In this document: piece by piece, positions 10,286-22,004 of the stretch
Layout of the letters: each line of letters begins with the position of its first letter
Position numbering within the stretch: position 1 is the first letter of the stretch
NCBI GenBank assembly: GCA_021464415.1
Contig: CM038465.1
Coordinates: 82,494,919-82,558,918, forward strand
Source of the DNA: Lonicera japonica
Taxonomy: Eukaryota; Streptophyta; Magnoliopsida; Dipsacales; Caprifoliaceae
Length of the DNA: 64,000 bases
Direction of reading: 5' to 3'
The notes under the pieces: model-generated
What the model was told of the DNA's origin: nothing
Database searches by the model: none
What the model saw: the letters and a program-made list of their open reading frames with translations, nothing else
Translations under genes and position numbers: made by a program

Positions 10286-11450
10286 TCAGAGTCCTAATAC
10301 AGCTGAGAAAACCCTCTTAATCTGTAGAGTAATATCACCCGCCACTCCTGATTTAGTTCGCCAAGCAATGTGCTCATCTGGTCTAACCAAAATGGCTCCT
10401 CTGTGTGTCATCTCACAGATATCCCACCATGACAATGAGGTTAAAGACGGCCTAACTTCCACCAAATCTATGTAATTTTCGCAAGGTGCCAATTCTCCCC
10501 CACTTCTTGTAGCTCCATCAACTGTACCATTTGGCCACATTACGCACACTTTAGTAGGTACATTAAATTCCTCCGCCACCTTGAATGCAGTCCGAGCTAG
10601 CCGGTAGGACGGTTCCACAGGAGCAATAATGAGAAGAAACTCAACTTTATCTCCTGATACAAGATCCAGCGTAGAAAATGTTTCCTGCACAAACATAATG
10701 GGGGTAAAAAATCAAAGGATTATTTAGAACCCCCCCCCCAAATACACACACACAAAAAAATCATGTAATCCTTTGAGATACCTCAGTTGGCAGTTTTGAT
10801 AGTACCCTAACACTCATATGAGGCAGCCTTGACCCTGGAACTGCAGAGGGAATATAGTCCCGCCTACGTCCAGTGGGTGCTTCTGGTGCTTCCAACATAT
10901 TGTCACTGTCGGGAACAAGTGCTCCTTTGAGATACCTAGGATGAAATGACAATCGGTTAGACAGGTATATAGTCTTATACTTCACACATTTTCTCCCATA
11001 CTAGAAACGAGTAGCCAGACAACAGTGAACCAGTGATCAAATGCTTCCAAGTTTGTGACTGACCAAGTAAATTACCATGATCATCTTTAGTCAAAATTGC
11101 ATACAACAATTGACAAGTTCTCATACGATCCAAGATAAGAGCTACATGACTTTGAAATTTGATGTACATGGTGTATGGGCAAAAATATGGTTTTCCAAGC
11201 AATGATGTCTGTCATACCTGAAACCTAGATCCTCAGCTGGGAACTGGAGTTGAAGGCTCTTTCCTTCTTCAAAGATTCTCCTAACTTTAGCAAGCCTTGA
11301 AGCTCCAAGTGGATTGTTCTCGTTCAAAACAAAATCTGACAGCTGTGAGCGGCCTATAGTGAAAATCCCGTCTAAAATTGTCTTTTGCAGTGCAGATGGT
11401 AAGATGGAACCAAAGGTGTTATTAACAGCTTGATGTACTGCCAAACCAAA

Positions 11451-11482
<32 letters not shown>

Positions 11483-14400
11483 TCAGTGAAAGGTATGGGC
11501 CACATCAAAGTGACAAAGACTTCTTCCAATATGATTGAATGGAAGACTACTATGTAAATGGAGTGGAGGAAGAAGGAAATAAATTTGAAACTTTACCTGA
11601 ATTTGCTATTGTTGGATCAAGACCAAGTGCAGCTGGAATCGCCATGGCTGCTCTAAAATTTTGGACACTCAATGCCGTATTAAAAATAGCAATCTGACAA
11701 TGGGTTAAGAACAAAGCACATATTCATCAGATTAAAGAACTAATGAGCAACGCTGATAAGGAACAGCAGCAGATGAACAAAGTACAGAAATACCGGCCTA
11801 CGTTCCGTTTCATAAGTGACAAGCAGTGATTTTGAAGCAATTCCCTTGAATACAGAAGCTAACTTCCAGGCAAGGTTATGCACATCCTGAATGCCAGTAT
11901 TCATTCCTGCAAATATTGTGTGGAGTTTCCAGGTAGGCTCTTTTCCTTTATATTCTCAACAGATATAATATATATACATATAGTGAGAGCATTGCTTTAT
12001 GGTCAAAGGACCACATAATTTAATGTCACAAATCAGAATGCAAATCTACAAGTACTATATCTCAACCCAAAAATTTTCATACGTGGAAAGCCATATACCA
12101 AGACTAATTTTCGAGTAAATAAACCTTCTGCCAAAACTATGGCTGGTTTTAAAGAATATATGGGAATTTCCAAACTAGCCTCTGACTCTACGTTTTTATC
12201 TTTTTACCGACTCCAACTCAGCGCAAATATGCCATGCATCAGACAACAATGTCACCTAAACCAAAATTTGTCAGAAGAACAAAATATACTTGGTTACATA
12301 CCAAATCCACCAGCTGGTGGAAAACGATGAGCAGCATCACCGGCGAGTATTATTTGATTATCATGCGATATATATTTCTCCGCGACTTCAGCATGCATCA
12401 CCCATGGCTTTATGTCTATCACGTCTATGTCTGCAAACTCTCGCCCAACTAACATGGAGATTAACCTCTCACACATCTACAAAAAGATGAAACCTTCAAT
12501 GGAGATATAATAAGCCCACCCACGATAAGGAGATAATATATACTATGTTAGTACTTTTTACTTCTCACTTTCTCAGTCACGTTCAAATGATCATATACCA
12601 AAATTGGCAGAGTAACCATGGCATAAATACCTTCTTCCTACTCTCTTAACCAATTTCTACCACTACCCAAGTACTTGCTCCCAACACCAGATAGAATCCT
12701 CAAGCTGTATAGCCCAAGTAAAACTATAATACAAGGATAAATAAGTACCTTGAAGCTGAAATCCTCGAGATTTTGCTGTGGCGGATAAAATGGTAACTGC
12801 AAGATATGAAATGCCCAATTGCATGTTCAGGTGCATTTTATAGCAGCATTGTGCAACGATAGTTAACTTTGAACAGTGTATTAAGCCAGCACTACCTGCA
12901 ATACAAACTCCCCTAGCTTCAAATCATGAGCAACAAGAACCCCTAAGGCCTTAGTATTGAAAATGAAAAACAGCATGCCAGGTCTCTCATTAATCAAGTA
13001 CTGCCCAAGCTCTCGGCTCATAAAATGGACACTGACAAGCCTTTGCAAGTCCTTTTCGCCTGTCATATCTACTCCCATAAGCTTTCTCACTGTGCTTCCT
13101 GCACCATCTGTACCGACAAGGATACTACACTTTATATCTTTCTCCATAGACTTCCCATCCTTTAGAAAAGATGCAGTCACGGTAACGTAGTCATTGGTGG
13201 TATCAATCGATACGCATTCATACCCCATTAATATCTCCCTTCCCCTAATTAGGCCATGATTAAGGCATTCCAGGCCCTTGCAAGGGTGGACATGGAAACC
13301 AAGGCTCTCAAGCTGCTCAAGTAGCAACCTCGTCAGTTTGTACTGTGAGAAGTGTGCAACAGAGACAGGGCTGACAATCCGGTCAAAATCTGCAAAATTC
13401 AAAATGAAAAGCAGAGAAATAAGGACAATGTATGGTAAATTACATACACAAAGCGCACAAAAAGGCTTGCATATTTCATACATTAAGACCCTGTTTGGCT
13501 GTCCCTCAATTTACAAACTTGGGCCATTTAACTTATTTGATTCATGAATTATCTAAATATTAGTATTTGGTTGCAAGAGTGAACAAGATTTTAAGTTATT
13601 TATTAAAAAAGTAAGTTAGACAGTACGTAGAAGCATTCCAATTAGGTAATACATAACTACACGGTAACATTTGTAGGCTTAAAACACCACAAAATTTGCA
13701 GTTTGTAAAATTAGGTCCTATCATGCAACCTCATCTTACAAATTGGACTGTTCATGCAACCACACGAGTCCCGACAAAGTGAAAATAGGTGTTTCAAGTT
13801 AGCCGATCAATAATAATCCAATTCTCTAGCCTCTCTACTTCTGAGAAAGATTAGAGGCCTGTAAGAAATAAAACAATAGGAAAATAGCTGATTGACCATA
13901 TAGTGATTTATGTTTTGTTCTGTTTCTCTTTTCCTTTTGTTTTGTTCTTTTTTGAATGGGTATTCCCATACATGGATATTACCAATTTCAATCCTACCTT
14001 GTGGTTGCATATGGTCAACTGACCCAATAACAGAACCAGTAAGTGAAGTGCAGTATATGAACTTCCTCCATAATTCTACTGGTGGCTGAGACCTTTGGAT
14101 ATCCTCCGCAAGGCCATTAAATTTGCGGAACACCTGACAAGGGAATCTACATTAAAAAAACAAAATTACTCAAGATTGAACCAATTTTAACTTTCAAAGC
14201 AAACAGAATTATTACTCATGATTCAATGTAAGAGAACAGACCTCCATAGATCGATTGTTGATGAAATGTGCCTGTGGATGTTTGGAGAAGGTCGTGCTTT
14301 TCTCCAAAACCGCACACTTGACACCTAGAAAAGACCGTAAAGCAAAAGCTCGCTCATTCTCATACTCATACAGAAGCGATTTCATATTTGTTTTTAGTAC

Positions 14401-14666
14401 ATCAAAGAAGGAACCAAACCAAACCAAACGGTGAATAAATGATTTGAATAGGAAGACAAGGTACCTAATTTGGTTAGAAGGAGAGAGAGGAAGAGTCCAA
14501 CGGGGCCGGCACCGACAATGAGAACTGGAAGGATAGAGTGGTCGTCGGCGTTGTTGTTGATGATATTTGAGTTTGAAAAGGCTTTCCTTTGAATGTACTC
14601 GCTGGTTCTGCTAATATTGTGGAGTCCATTGAACCTCCTCCTCCTCGTAAGCCCTAAAACCCCCAT
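10286..14666 (-). CDS. FAD-dependent monooxygenase (PheA/TfdB-type) with C-terminal thioredoxin-like tail
   Basis: Eleven exons join in frame: 14666-14465, 14324-14242, 14133-13998, 13389-12896, 12796-12749, 12476-12302, 11906-11794, 11693-11597, 11437-11218, 10935-10782 and 10684-10286. They total 2,121 nt, or 706 residues plus stop. An Arg-rich amino terminus resembles an organellar targeting peptide. The FAD/NAD(P)-binding Rossmann motif 'VLIVGAGPVGLFLSLLL' follows, then the DG motif 'ILVGTDGAGSTVRKL' and the second FAD motif 'GDAAHRFPPAGGFGMNTG'. These are the three signatures of group A flavin hydroxylases. The last exon resembles the thioredoxin-like C-terminal domain of phenol hydroxylase-type enzymes (ending RPDEHIAWR...). 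From memory the closest plant protein is Arabidopsis AT1G24340 (an EMB-class oxidoreductase); the substrate is unknown. All introns are GT-AG. The start was chosen at ATG 14666, the first ATG in frame. Confidence 0.9.
11454..11481. repeat. (GA)n microsatellite in intron 8 of the monooxygenase gene
   Basis: An uninterrupted GA dinucleotide run of about 28 bp lies about 17 bp upstream (minus-strand sense) of exon 9, close to the acceptor region. Confidence 0.9.
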
Positions 14667-14890
14667 TTGCAAACAAGGAGAGGATTTTGATTATTGGATC
14701 TTTTGGAGAATTTTAGGTAAGTTTAATAAATAAAATTTAATTTTTGTGAAAAATTGACGAATAAATTAAGATATACGATGAATCAGAAAATAAAGGAATT
14801 TTTTTTTTTGTTAGTTAAAGAAGAAAAATTTTGCACTCCCCGATTCAAACTGCTCAGTAGAGTAGAGAGGAACGGGCCCGATAATAATAA
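14667..14890 (-). promoter_or_regulatory. Putative promoter/5' UTR of the monooxygenase gene
   Basis: This is the non-coding sequence immediately upstream of the start codon. It contains one GGGCCC palindrome at 14874-14879, a sequence class bound by TCP factors and common upstream of plant housekeeping genes. No convincing TATA box is seen. The assignment is positional inference. Confidence 0.3.
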
Positions 14891-14910
14891 TATAATATAA
14901 TAAATAATAT

Positions 14911-15191
14911 TATCTATGTCCCAATTTAATTATTTAACTTTGAAAAATTAAATAGATATAATAATTATTCTAAGAAAAAAATGCTTATCTCTAAAAATAA
15001 CTTTTACTTTTTTTTAATAAAAAAAAGGTGGCGGGATTTACAATAAAAAAAAATAGCGATAGCTTAAAGGGTAATATTAAAAATAATAAAAAGTGCTATA
15101 ATTAATTACTTGCTAAATATAGAAAATGGATAATTATTTTGGGACATCCAAAAATAAAATAGTGGACAATTAAATTAGGATGGATGGAGTA
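14911..15191. mobile_element. Stowaway-like MITE
   Basis: The left end reads tatctatgtcccaattta. The right end, reverse-complemented, reads tactccatccatcctaattt. These are imperfect terminal inverted repeats of the 'ctccctccgtccc' kind typical of Stowaway (Tc1/mariner) MITEs. The interior is AT-rich with no ORF. The exact TA target duplication is not certain. Confidence 0.55.
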
Positions 15192-16883
15192 AAATGTTGT
15201 TCTTCTACATAGATGTGCTATGTGTCGCTCTTCCTCCATTCATAATTTAATTGATTCTCATAATTATTTTATTGACATAATTATTTCCGTTTCTCCATTC
15301 ATTATTAATTGCTATATTTATTATGCTTTAATTATATATGAACGTGCTTATTAAGATACAATTTTGTTTCATATTATATAGTCAATAAAATGAATTATAA
15401 CAATCATATTGTGCCACATGGCATACTATCAATATGTCTTCATAACTAACCCTACCTATTCTCTCTATCTATTTTTTGTTCTCTTAATTCAAATAGCATA
15501 GCTGTTGAAAGCCCTATATAATACTTATTTTTTAAAAGTTTTAAACCCATTACTCACATTGATAATATATTTTTTTGTGAAATTAAAGAATGAATGGGCA
15601 AAATTGTAAGATAAAAAGCCTAACACATGTTCAATTCTACTGAAATTACTTTCGGTTTTATATAATAGTATATTCTAAATGCATCTCCTATAATTTCATT
15701 CTAATTACTCCTTCTCTCTTTATATTCAGATGGTTTATAATTACTATTTCTTTCTCAAAGAATACAAAAAAAATCAAAATTGTAATAAATATAATAAATA
15801 TATTAAGTTATGAATTATAAACTTAATGTATATATATGAATAGATTTATGAAAATTGATTATTTTGTAACGTAAAATTTTATGAGACTTTATGAAATTAA
15901 TTATATGATTTTTGATGGTTAAATGTTATTTAGAATTATTTCAACTATATAAAGAGTTTCTTAATGAGAAGAAAAAATATCGAATAATTCTCCTTCTCTT
16001 GATTTTTTTTTTATATCTTCTTTTATAATTATCATGAATTTTATGTCTATTTTAGAAGTTTTTTGAGCAGCGTAATTCGATTGATCACCATTATAGTCCT
16101 AGATGTGCATATAAAGGAGACGAAGAGTTTAGATTTACATTTTTATTTTATTTTCTTGCAATTTTTGATACTTACATCTTACAGGTTTGATGATAGTGTA
16201 TGAAGATCTTTTGATCTAAATTATTTTTTTCATTTCCGAATTTTGAATATTCTTACATGCATGACGTACCATTCACTTTAAAATATCTACATAAAAGTTT
16301 GTAATGTATGATGGTTGCCGAAAGTTCATATAACTGTTAGTTGTGAATATTTTTATATTTTACCTTTCAATAAAATTCTTTTTTACAACTTTATTATTAT
16401 TGGCATAAACAAGAGATTAATATCTAAAGAAAAATGAGTTAAGGTATAATATACTTTTTTGTTTCATTTAAATGAACAATCAAACATATGAATATTGGTT
16501 ATATTCTTCAACTTATTTTTTTACAAAATAATATAGTAATGAAAGTAAAATGATACTTACTATTTACATCAAACCATCATGAATAAAATATTCCGTTTTA
16601 AAATAGGTTTTTATATATATATGAAAGTAAATATGTAAAATTATACATATGTTACTTTTTAGAATATTTATTGCATTTGTTGATGATCTAAATTATGATA
16701 ATTTTTTTCCCATATAAGTGGTGAATAAGAATTATGTGGTTCGAAGGGAATGAGGTATGGGTTGAGGGATTCAAATAGTTTATTTTTAAAACATAAAATT
16801 GTAAGATATTTTTTAAAAGTATATTATATTTTTTTTATTGAGACATGATTAGTATATTAGAAAAAACCATAAATTCTTAAATA
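15192..16883. other. AT-rich intergenic sequence
   Basis: There are no open frames of note and no recognisable gene. The composition is very AT-rich with short homopolymer runs. It ends at the 9-bp target duplication of the MULE. Confidence 0.6.
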
Positions 16884-16892
16884 TAAGATTCG

Positions 16893-17081
16893 AGGAAAAC
16901 AACAAATTAAACCCTGAAGTTTATAGTTGCTTGCAATTTTGCCCCTAATGTTTTAATTTTGGCAATCCTTCCCTTGAAGTAAATATTCCGTTGCAATCTT
17001 ACCCCTGAGGCAAACGTCCGTCACGGAACGCTGAATTGGAGGCCAATGTGGCACTCATTTTTACACGGTGGACTACACATC
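16893..17081. repeat. Left terminal inverted repeat of the MULE
   Basis: It begins AGGAAAACAACAAATT and matches the reverse complement of 21807-21995 with a few mismatches, out to 'ggtggactacacatc'. It contains repeated '(t)taccct/cccct' blocks and 'gtccgtcacgg'. Confidence 0.93.
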
Positions 17082-17225
17082 GCTAATAAACCATTCATTC
17101 TCTTCCCTAATTTTTAGGGTCTCACATTCACCTCCTCCTCCTTCTACTTCAAACACTTCTTAAATCATTCACTCTTAAACTACATTCAAAGAACTCTTCT
17201 TCAAAATTCGAAACTAAACTACACA

Positions 17226-17665
17226 ATGTCTTTCTTCAATCTCTGGTACATCATACGTTACCTGCTACTGTGGAGAAGTGGCTCCCATTCGAATGTCATC
17301 CACTTCAAAGAACCCAGGAAAAAGGTTTTTTTGTTGTAAAGAAATATGGGGATAAAGGATGTGGATTTTTTGAATGGGTTGACAAGGAGAAAACACTGAA
17401 TGATGAGATGTAAGAAATGTTTCGGCAGATGAATAGCTTAGCAGTGGCTAAAGAAGATTTCAGAGCAGTTGCTGATGGGTTAAAATCTTTGAACAATCAT
17501 CTGATGAAGACAGTTGATGCTGAGAAAAATAAGAAGGAAGAACTTCAAAGAAAATATGATAAGTGCAAGAAAGAGCTGAAGCATACAAAGAAATGGAGCA
17601 TCATGGCTGTGTTGGCACTTTGCTTTGCTTTGATTTATAGTTGGATATATGATGGTTTTAGATAA
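17226..17665 (+). pseudogene. GRF-type zinc finger / coiled-coil / C-terminal membrane-anchor protein carried by the MULE
   Basis: Starting from an ATG at 17226, the frames in turn encode 'VTCYCGEVAPIRMSSTSKNP' with GKRFFCC, then 'GCGFFEWVDKE', a match to the GRF zinc finger (CxCG...GRRFxxC...CGFFxW). A Lys/Glu-rich segment follows (about 17480-17600, 'AEKNKKEELQRKYDKCKKEL') that should form a coiled coil. A hydrophobic C-terminal helix ends it (WSIMAVLALCFALIYSWIY). Breaks are a frameshift just after the start, another near 17337 in the T/G run, and an in-frame TAA at 17411-17413. The intact part from the ATG at 17417 to the stop at 17663-17665 is 82 residues. It lies next to the left TIR and runs convergent to the transposase. 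GRF fingers bind nucleic acid; the role in the transposon is unknown. Confidence 0.75.
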
Positions 17666-18002
17666 AGATATTATGTTTTTTGTTGGTTGCTGAATTGGGT
17701 TCTAGACAAATGTGTTTTTGTTTTTGATCTTTGATGTATGTAACCATGAATTGAACCAATTATAATGCAATCAAAACTTCAGCTTGTGTTTAGTTATTGA
17801 GCATTATAAATCTAGTTTTTGTTTTTGTTTCTCACACAAAGTATAAAACCAAGTATAAAAATGGTGCAAAACAAAGTCATTATTACATGGTATAACACAG
17901 AGTATAAAGTACTACAAAATAAAGATTGTTGAAGCAAAAAATTGAAGCTTAAATATATATATATATATATATCTGACGAAGTCATTCTTACAAGAATATC
18001 CC

Positions 18003-18300
18003 AAATTGAGCATTGAAGCTTACAAAAAAAAAAAAAACTTTACCCCCATTTGTTTACAATCACTATATCAACCTCATTGAGCATTGAAGCTTACAAAAAA
18101 GAAAATTTACCCCATTCTGTTTACAATCACTATATCCCATGCTTAATATCAACCTCATTGAGCATTGAAACTTACAAAAAATAAACTTTACCCCATTTTG
18201 TTTATAATTACTATATCCCATGCTTAATATCAACCTCAATGACCACTGAAGCTTAAAAAAAACTTTGCCCCCATCTATTTATATTTACTATATCCCTTGG
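18003..18300. repeat. Tandem ~71-81-bp repeat, four copies, between the two MULE ORFs
   Basis: The block 'cattgaagcttac', an A-run, 'tttacccc' and 'caatcactatatcc' recurs with anchors at 18011, 18082, 18163 and 18244. It sits between the convergent 3' ends of the GRF ORF and the transposase. Confidence 0.85.
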
Positions 18301-18434
18301 TTCCCTTGGTTGACTTATTTTCCTTGATTCTCTTGGTTCCTCAAATAAACCCTCTGTCCATGCCACATTATGGGTGATAGTGCATTCTTTTGATTCACTT
18401 GATTCCCTTGCTGGGTGATAGTTGATTGAGAAGC

Positions 18435-21341
18435 TTAAGTAGATGAAGTGTTTCCCACATAAGAATTGATAGGGACTTTAACCCTTGTACTTCCTTTGCC
18501 TTTTGAAGATTTTCCTTTTGAATTCTTCTTTGCAATAGCCTCAAAACCTTCAATTCTTGAACTTGATGCTTCATTAACCTGTTAAAAATGAAGAAAATAC
18601 ATATGGTTTTTAGCATCCTTAGTAAACAACTTATGTATTACATGCTTGGTCACACTTACATGGGCTTTTCTTGGTTTTCCTCTTGATCTTTTTAGCTGTC
18701 AATATAAAAGAATTAAAGTATATTAGTAATGGTTCATAATTGAAGCAAAGATTTTAGTCCATAATTATATATTAACTAAAGTACTTACAGTGACATTTTC
18801 TGCCTATGGCTGTTTGCAGCTCCTCTTATTGTGGCCAACCTTCCCACAGTTTCCACAGTTGAAAGATTGCTGATGTTGTTTCCCTAACTTGTATGGATCA
18901 ACCCCTTTCTTCTTGTTCTTCTCATCTTTTTCAAGTCTCCTAGCACTAGTGTTAAGTTTTCCTGTAACATTGCAATAGTAGGGAGGCAAAACATGGTTCA
19001 AACCAGTCTTGGGCCATAAATGACAACCATTCAAAGCCTGAATGTAGTTCTTATAACATTTGATGTATGTCTCCCTATGATACAATTTATTGACAAACTT
19101 CTCTGGTTTAAATCCAATGACAAACATAGATGCCACAACATGCATACATGGTATTCCAGTCAACTCCCATTTTTTGCAGGCACAAGTCATCGCATCCAAG
19201 TCACACACAAATTTCCCACTTGGTCCTTGAACTTCAAATTTGGGACTTCCAGACCATTCTGCTACACAATGTGATGCATCAGTTTTAATCTTCTCCAAAA
19301 TGGCTTCAATCTTTAGACACAACAAACTTTCATGCTTTATCATCTTGGTTCTATTGACATGGATTCTTTTCATTATTTTACATCTAATCCTTTCAAGCAT
19401 GGTAAGTATAGGCTTATCTCTTGCATCTAAAATCATGCTATTAAAACTCTCACATAAGTTGTTAAGAAACATATCTGATTTTGGAAAGGTTTGGAAGTGT
19501 GATTTAGACCATTGTGTTGGCGGTTTCTCAGTAAGCCACTTAAATGCCTCACTGTCTAGCTTATCCAATTGTTGCATTTGTTCTTCAAACTCTTCAACAG
19601 TAGTTGCCCTTGCACAGTCATATAATTGGTCCTTCAATGCTAAGCCCTTGTGTTTAAGCTTAAAGTTATTGTACAAATGCCTAACACAACATGTATATTC
19701 AGAATTTGGACACAACTCCTCTAAAGCTGGCATCAAGCGTTTTTGCTTATCAGTAATGAAGTACCGGTGATAACTATTATTGAACCCAATATCATCCTTT
19801 AACAACTTTATGAACCATATCCAAGAGTCCTTATTCTCACCTTCAACCACAGTATAAGCAAATGGATAAAGTGAGTTGTTACCATCAACTCCAACTGCAG
19901 TAAATAACACCCCTTTAGTAATCCCTTTTAAATGACACCCATCCATCCCAATTAATGGCCTATAAAATTTAAGAAAACCAGTATTACAAGTACTGAAGCA
20001 AATATACATCTTTTTGGATTGTTCTCCCTCAATGTAACAATAGACCCCGGATTACTTCTAATTAACTCTGCACCATGGTCATAGATCTTACTATATTGCT
20101 GGTTTAAACTGCCATATATGAGTTGTAGGGCATACTTTTTGGCCCTATACACCTTGGTAAATGACACACCAACTTTCAACTCAGTCATAATCTGTTTTTA
20201 AATTGACAACAATGGCCATTGGGGGTTGGACCTAATCCTGTCCACATATTTCTTGCCTAACCACTTTGCATTAACATTGTTGTTTACATATGACCTAGGG
20301 CATGTATGTTCATTGTACAAAATTTTGACTTGCAAAATAGATTGACCTTGCATGACTGAAGCAAATATAGTCCACTTGCAACCCTCCCTGCATATGGCTC
20401 TCACCCTAGTTTTCTCACAAACCTTAATTTTAACATGTCTACCATGTTTAATAGCATGTTGCTTTATTGCATTTGCCACTTGCTCTGAAGATCTAAACAA
20501 CATCCCTAGTTTAAATTGAGGGTTCTCCATATCTACCTCATTGTTAAAAACAGGCCAACCCACCTTCTTCTCTTCTTCTTTTCTTGTGGCCCGCTTCTTC
20601 ATCAGATGAGCTGTCTAAACTTGCAAGGTCATCAGCTATAGGATACTTTTTATCATTACAATTGAAAGTCACAGTAGAACTCTTCCTATCCCTTAACCCA
20701 CCCCACTCAACATCCCTATCTGTGTTTGCATCAAACAAGGCATAATATTCTTCTACATCATAGTCACTTTCAACAAAATATTCTAGGTTAGTAAACTTGT
20801 CACTGTCACTGCCCCTATACTTTTATTTTCAATATCCACTTCAATTGGTTCAGTAGGTTTAAATGGTTGAAATGGCTCAACTGGTACATTATGCAATGGC
20901 TCAAGTGGTTCATTAGTTAAAAGATCAAAATCTATATCATTTAGTGGCTCATTTATTGTACTAACATCAAATGACCTTACTTGGCTTTCATTGACATTAT
21001 GTACATATAAATGATCCACATAAATGCTAACAACCCTACTGCCAAATGATGTTAATTTCATAGCCAACATGTTCACCAAGTTGGCATCATTTTTCCAGTT
21101 TATACAAACAACCATCCTCATTTATATAACAATACTCATGTTTCCCACTATAGCCTAGAGATTCTATCATGTCATCAATCTCCAACAATGACATTAAATC
21201 AACATTACAATAATAAAAAAGGTTTACTTTCCCACCAACATATTCCTTCTTTGACTCATTTTTTACCCTCCTCCCATGATGTAGCTGACACGTGAAATAT
21301 CCATTATTTTTTTCTGCACAAATTAGACAAAGAAGACACAT
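18435..21341 (-). pseudogene. MuDR-type MULE transposase, frameshifted
   Basis: Reading down the minus strand there is first a PB1-like domain ('YVGGKVNLFYYCNVDLMSLL', 'DDMIESLGYSG'). A DBD/MuDR domain comes next ('FKLGMLFRSSEQVANAIKQH'; 'CKWTIFASV'). The MULE catalytic domain contains 'RPLIGMDGCHLKG' and 'YFITDKQKRLMPAL'. A SWIM zinc finger (about 19197-19134, pattern CAC...GIPCMH) and a CCHC knuckle (CGNCGKVGHNKRSC) follow. An in-frame TAG at 18804-18806 precedes a donor at 18788. Two small exons after it (18695-18660 with an AT-hook-like RGKPRK, and 18578-18435) continue in phase to a TAA. Frameshifts lie near 21100, 20820, 20590 and 20010, with a TAA at 20198-20200. It is therefore a pseudogene, although each domain is well preserved. 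Confidence 0.9.
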
Positions 21342-21806
21342 TTATCAAAATGTGGACCACATGTTGATTCTTTGTCCATACATTGAAAGATATGGACCAC
21401 ATTTATATTTTAATGCTATATATTATAATAATTTACATATAAGACAACAATCACAATCAGAAGCTTCATCCATAGAATATTGAAGCTTTATGCTTCGAAT
21501 GTAGTACAATAAGCATCAACTTACTTTATATTTTTATATATGTATATATATATATATATACGTGTGGGTGTATATATATGCTAAATATAATGAAAAAACT
21601 AACTATATCTTGGCCCTTCAACGTCACTGTTGCATCGCAAATACCTCTTAACTGAGCACATTATCACGCTTCTCCTTCAAAATCGAGCCAGAGCTTTCGG
21701 TTTCTTCTCATTCGTTTAAATGGAATTGAGCTTTTGTTGAAGTTCAATATTTGTATATAAGCCCCAATCTCGCGTGTGCAACAAGCGTGTAACAATACAA
21801 TGAGGA

Positions 21807-21995
21807 GATGTGTAGTCCACCGTGTAAAAATGAGTGCCACATTGGCCTCCAACTCAGCGTTCTGTGACGGACGTTTTCCTCAGGGGTAAGATTACAACGG
21901 AATATCTACTTCAAGGGAAGGATTGCCAAAATTAAAACATTAGGGGCAAAATTGCAAGCAACTATAAACTTCAGGGTTTAATTTGTTATTTTCCC
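21807..21995. repeat. Right terminal inverted repeat of the MULE
   Basis: Reverse-complemented, it starts GGGAAAATAACAAATT and follows the left repeat through to 'ggtggactacacatc'. It is adjacent to the 9-bp target duplication at 21996-22004. Confidence 0.93.
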
Positions 21996-22004
21996 TAAGA
22001 TTCG

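Larger units (their letters stand above)
16893..21995 (-). mobile_element. Mutator-like element (MULE), full length, 5.1 kb, with two convergent ORFs
   Basis: Long terminal inverted repeats bound the element at 16893-17081 and 21807-21995. Identical 9-bp direct repeats TAAGATTCG flank it at 16884-16892 and 21996-22004, the target-site length diagnostic of Mutator elements. Inside are a MuDR-type transposase on the minus strand (18435-21341) and a GRF zinc-finger ORF on the plus strand (17226-17665). The two are convergent, so each starts near a TIR. Both ORFs carry frameshifts and stops, so this copy is not autonomous now. The TIRs are still nearly identical and the target duplication is perfect. 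Confidence 0.95.

Noticed and set aside
13490..13800. Possible MITE in intron 3 of the monooxygenase gene ('ccctgtttggctgtccc')
   Set aside because: Only one end is recognisable and no matching inverted end or target duplication was found.
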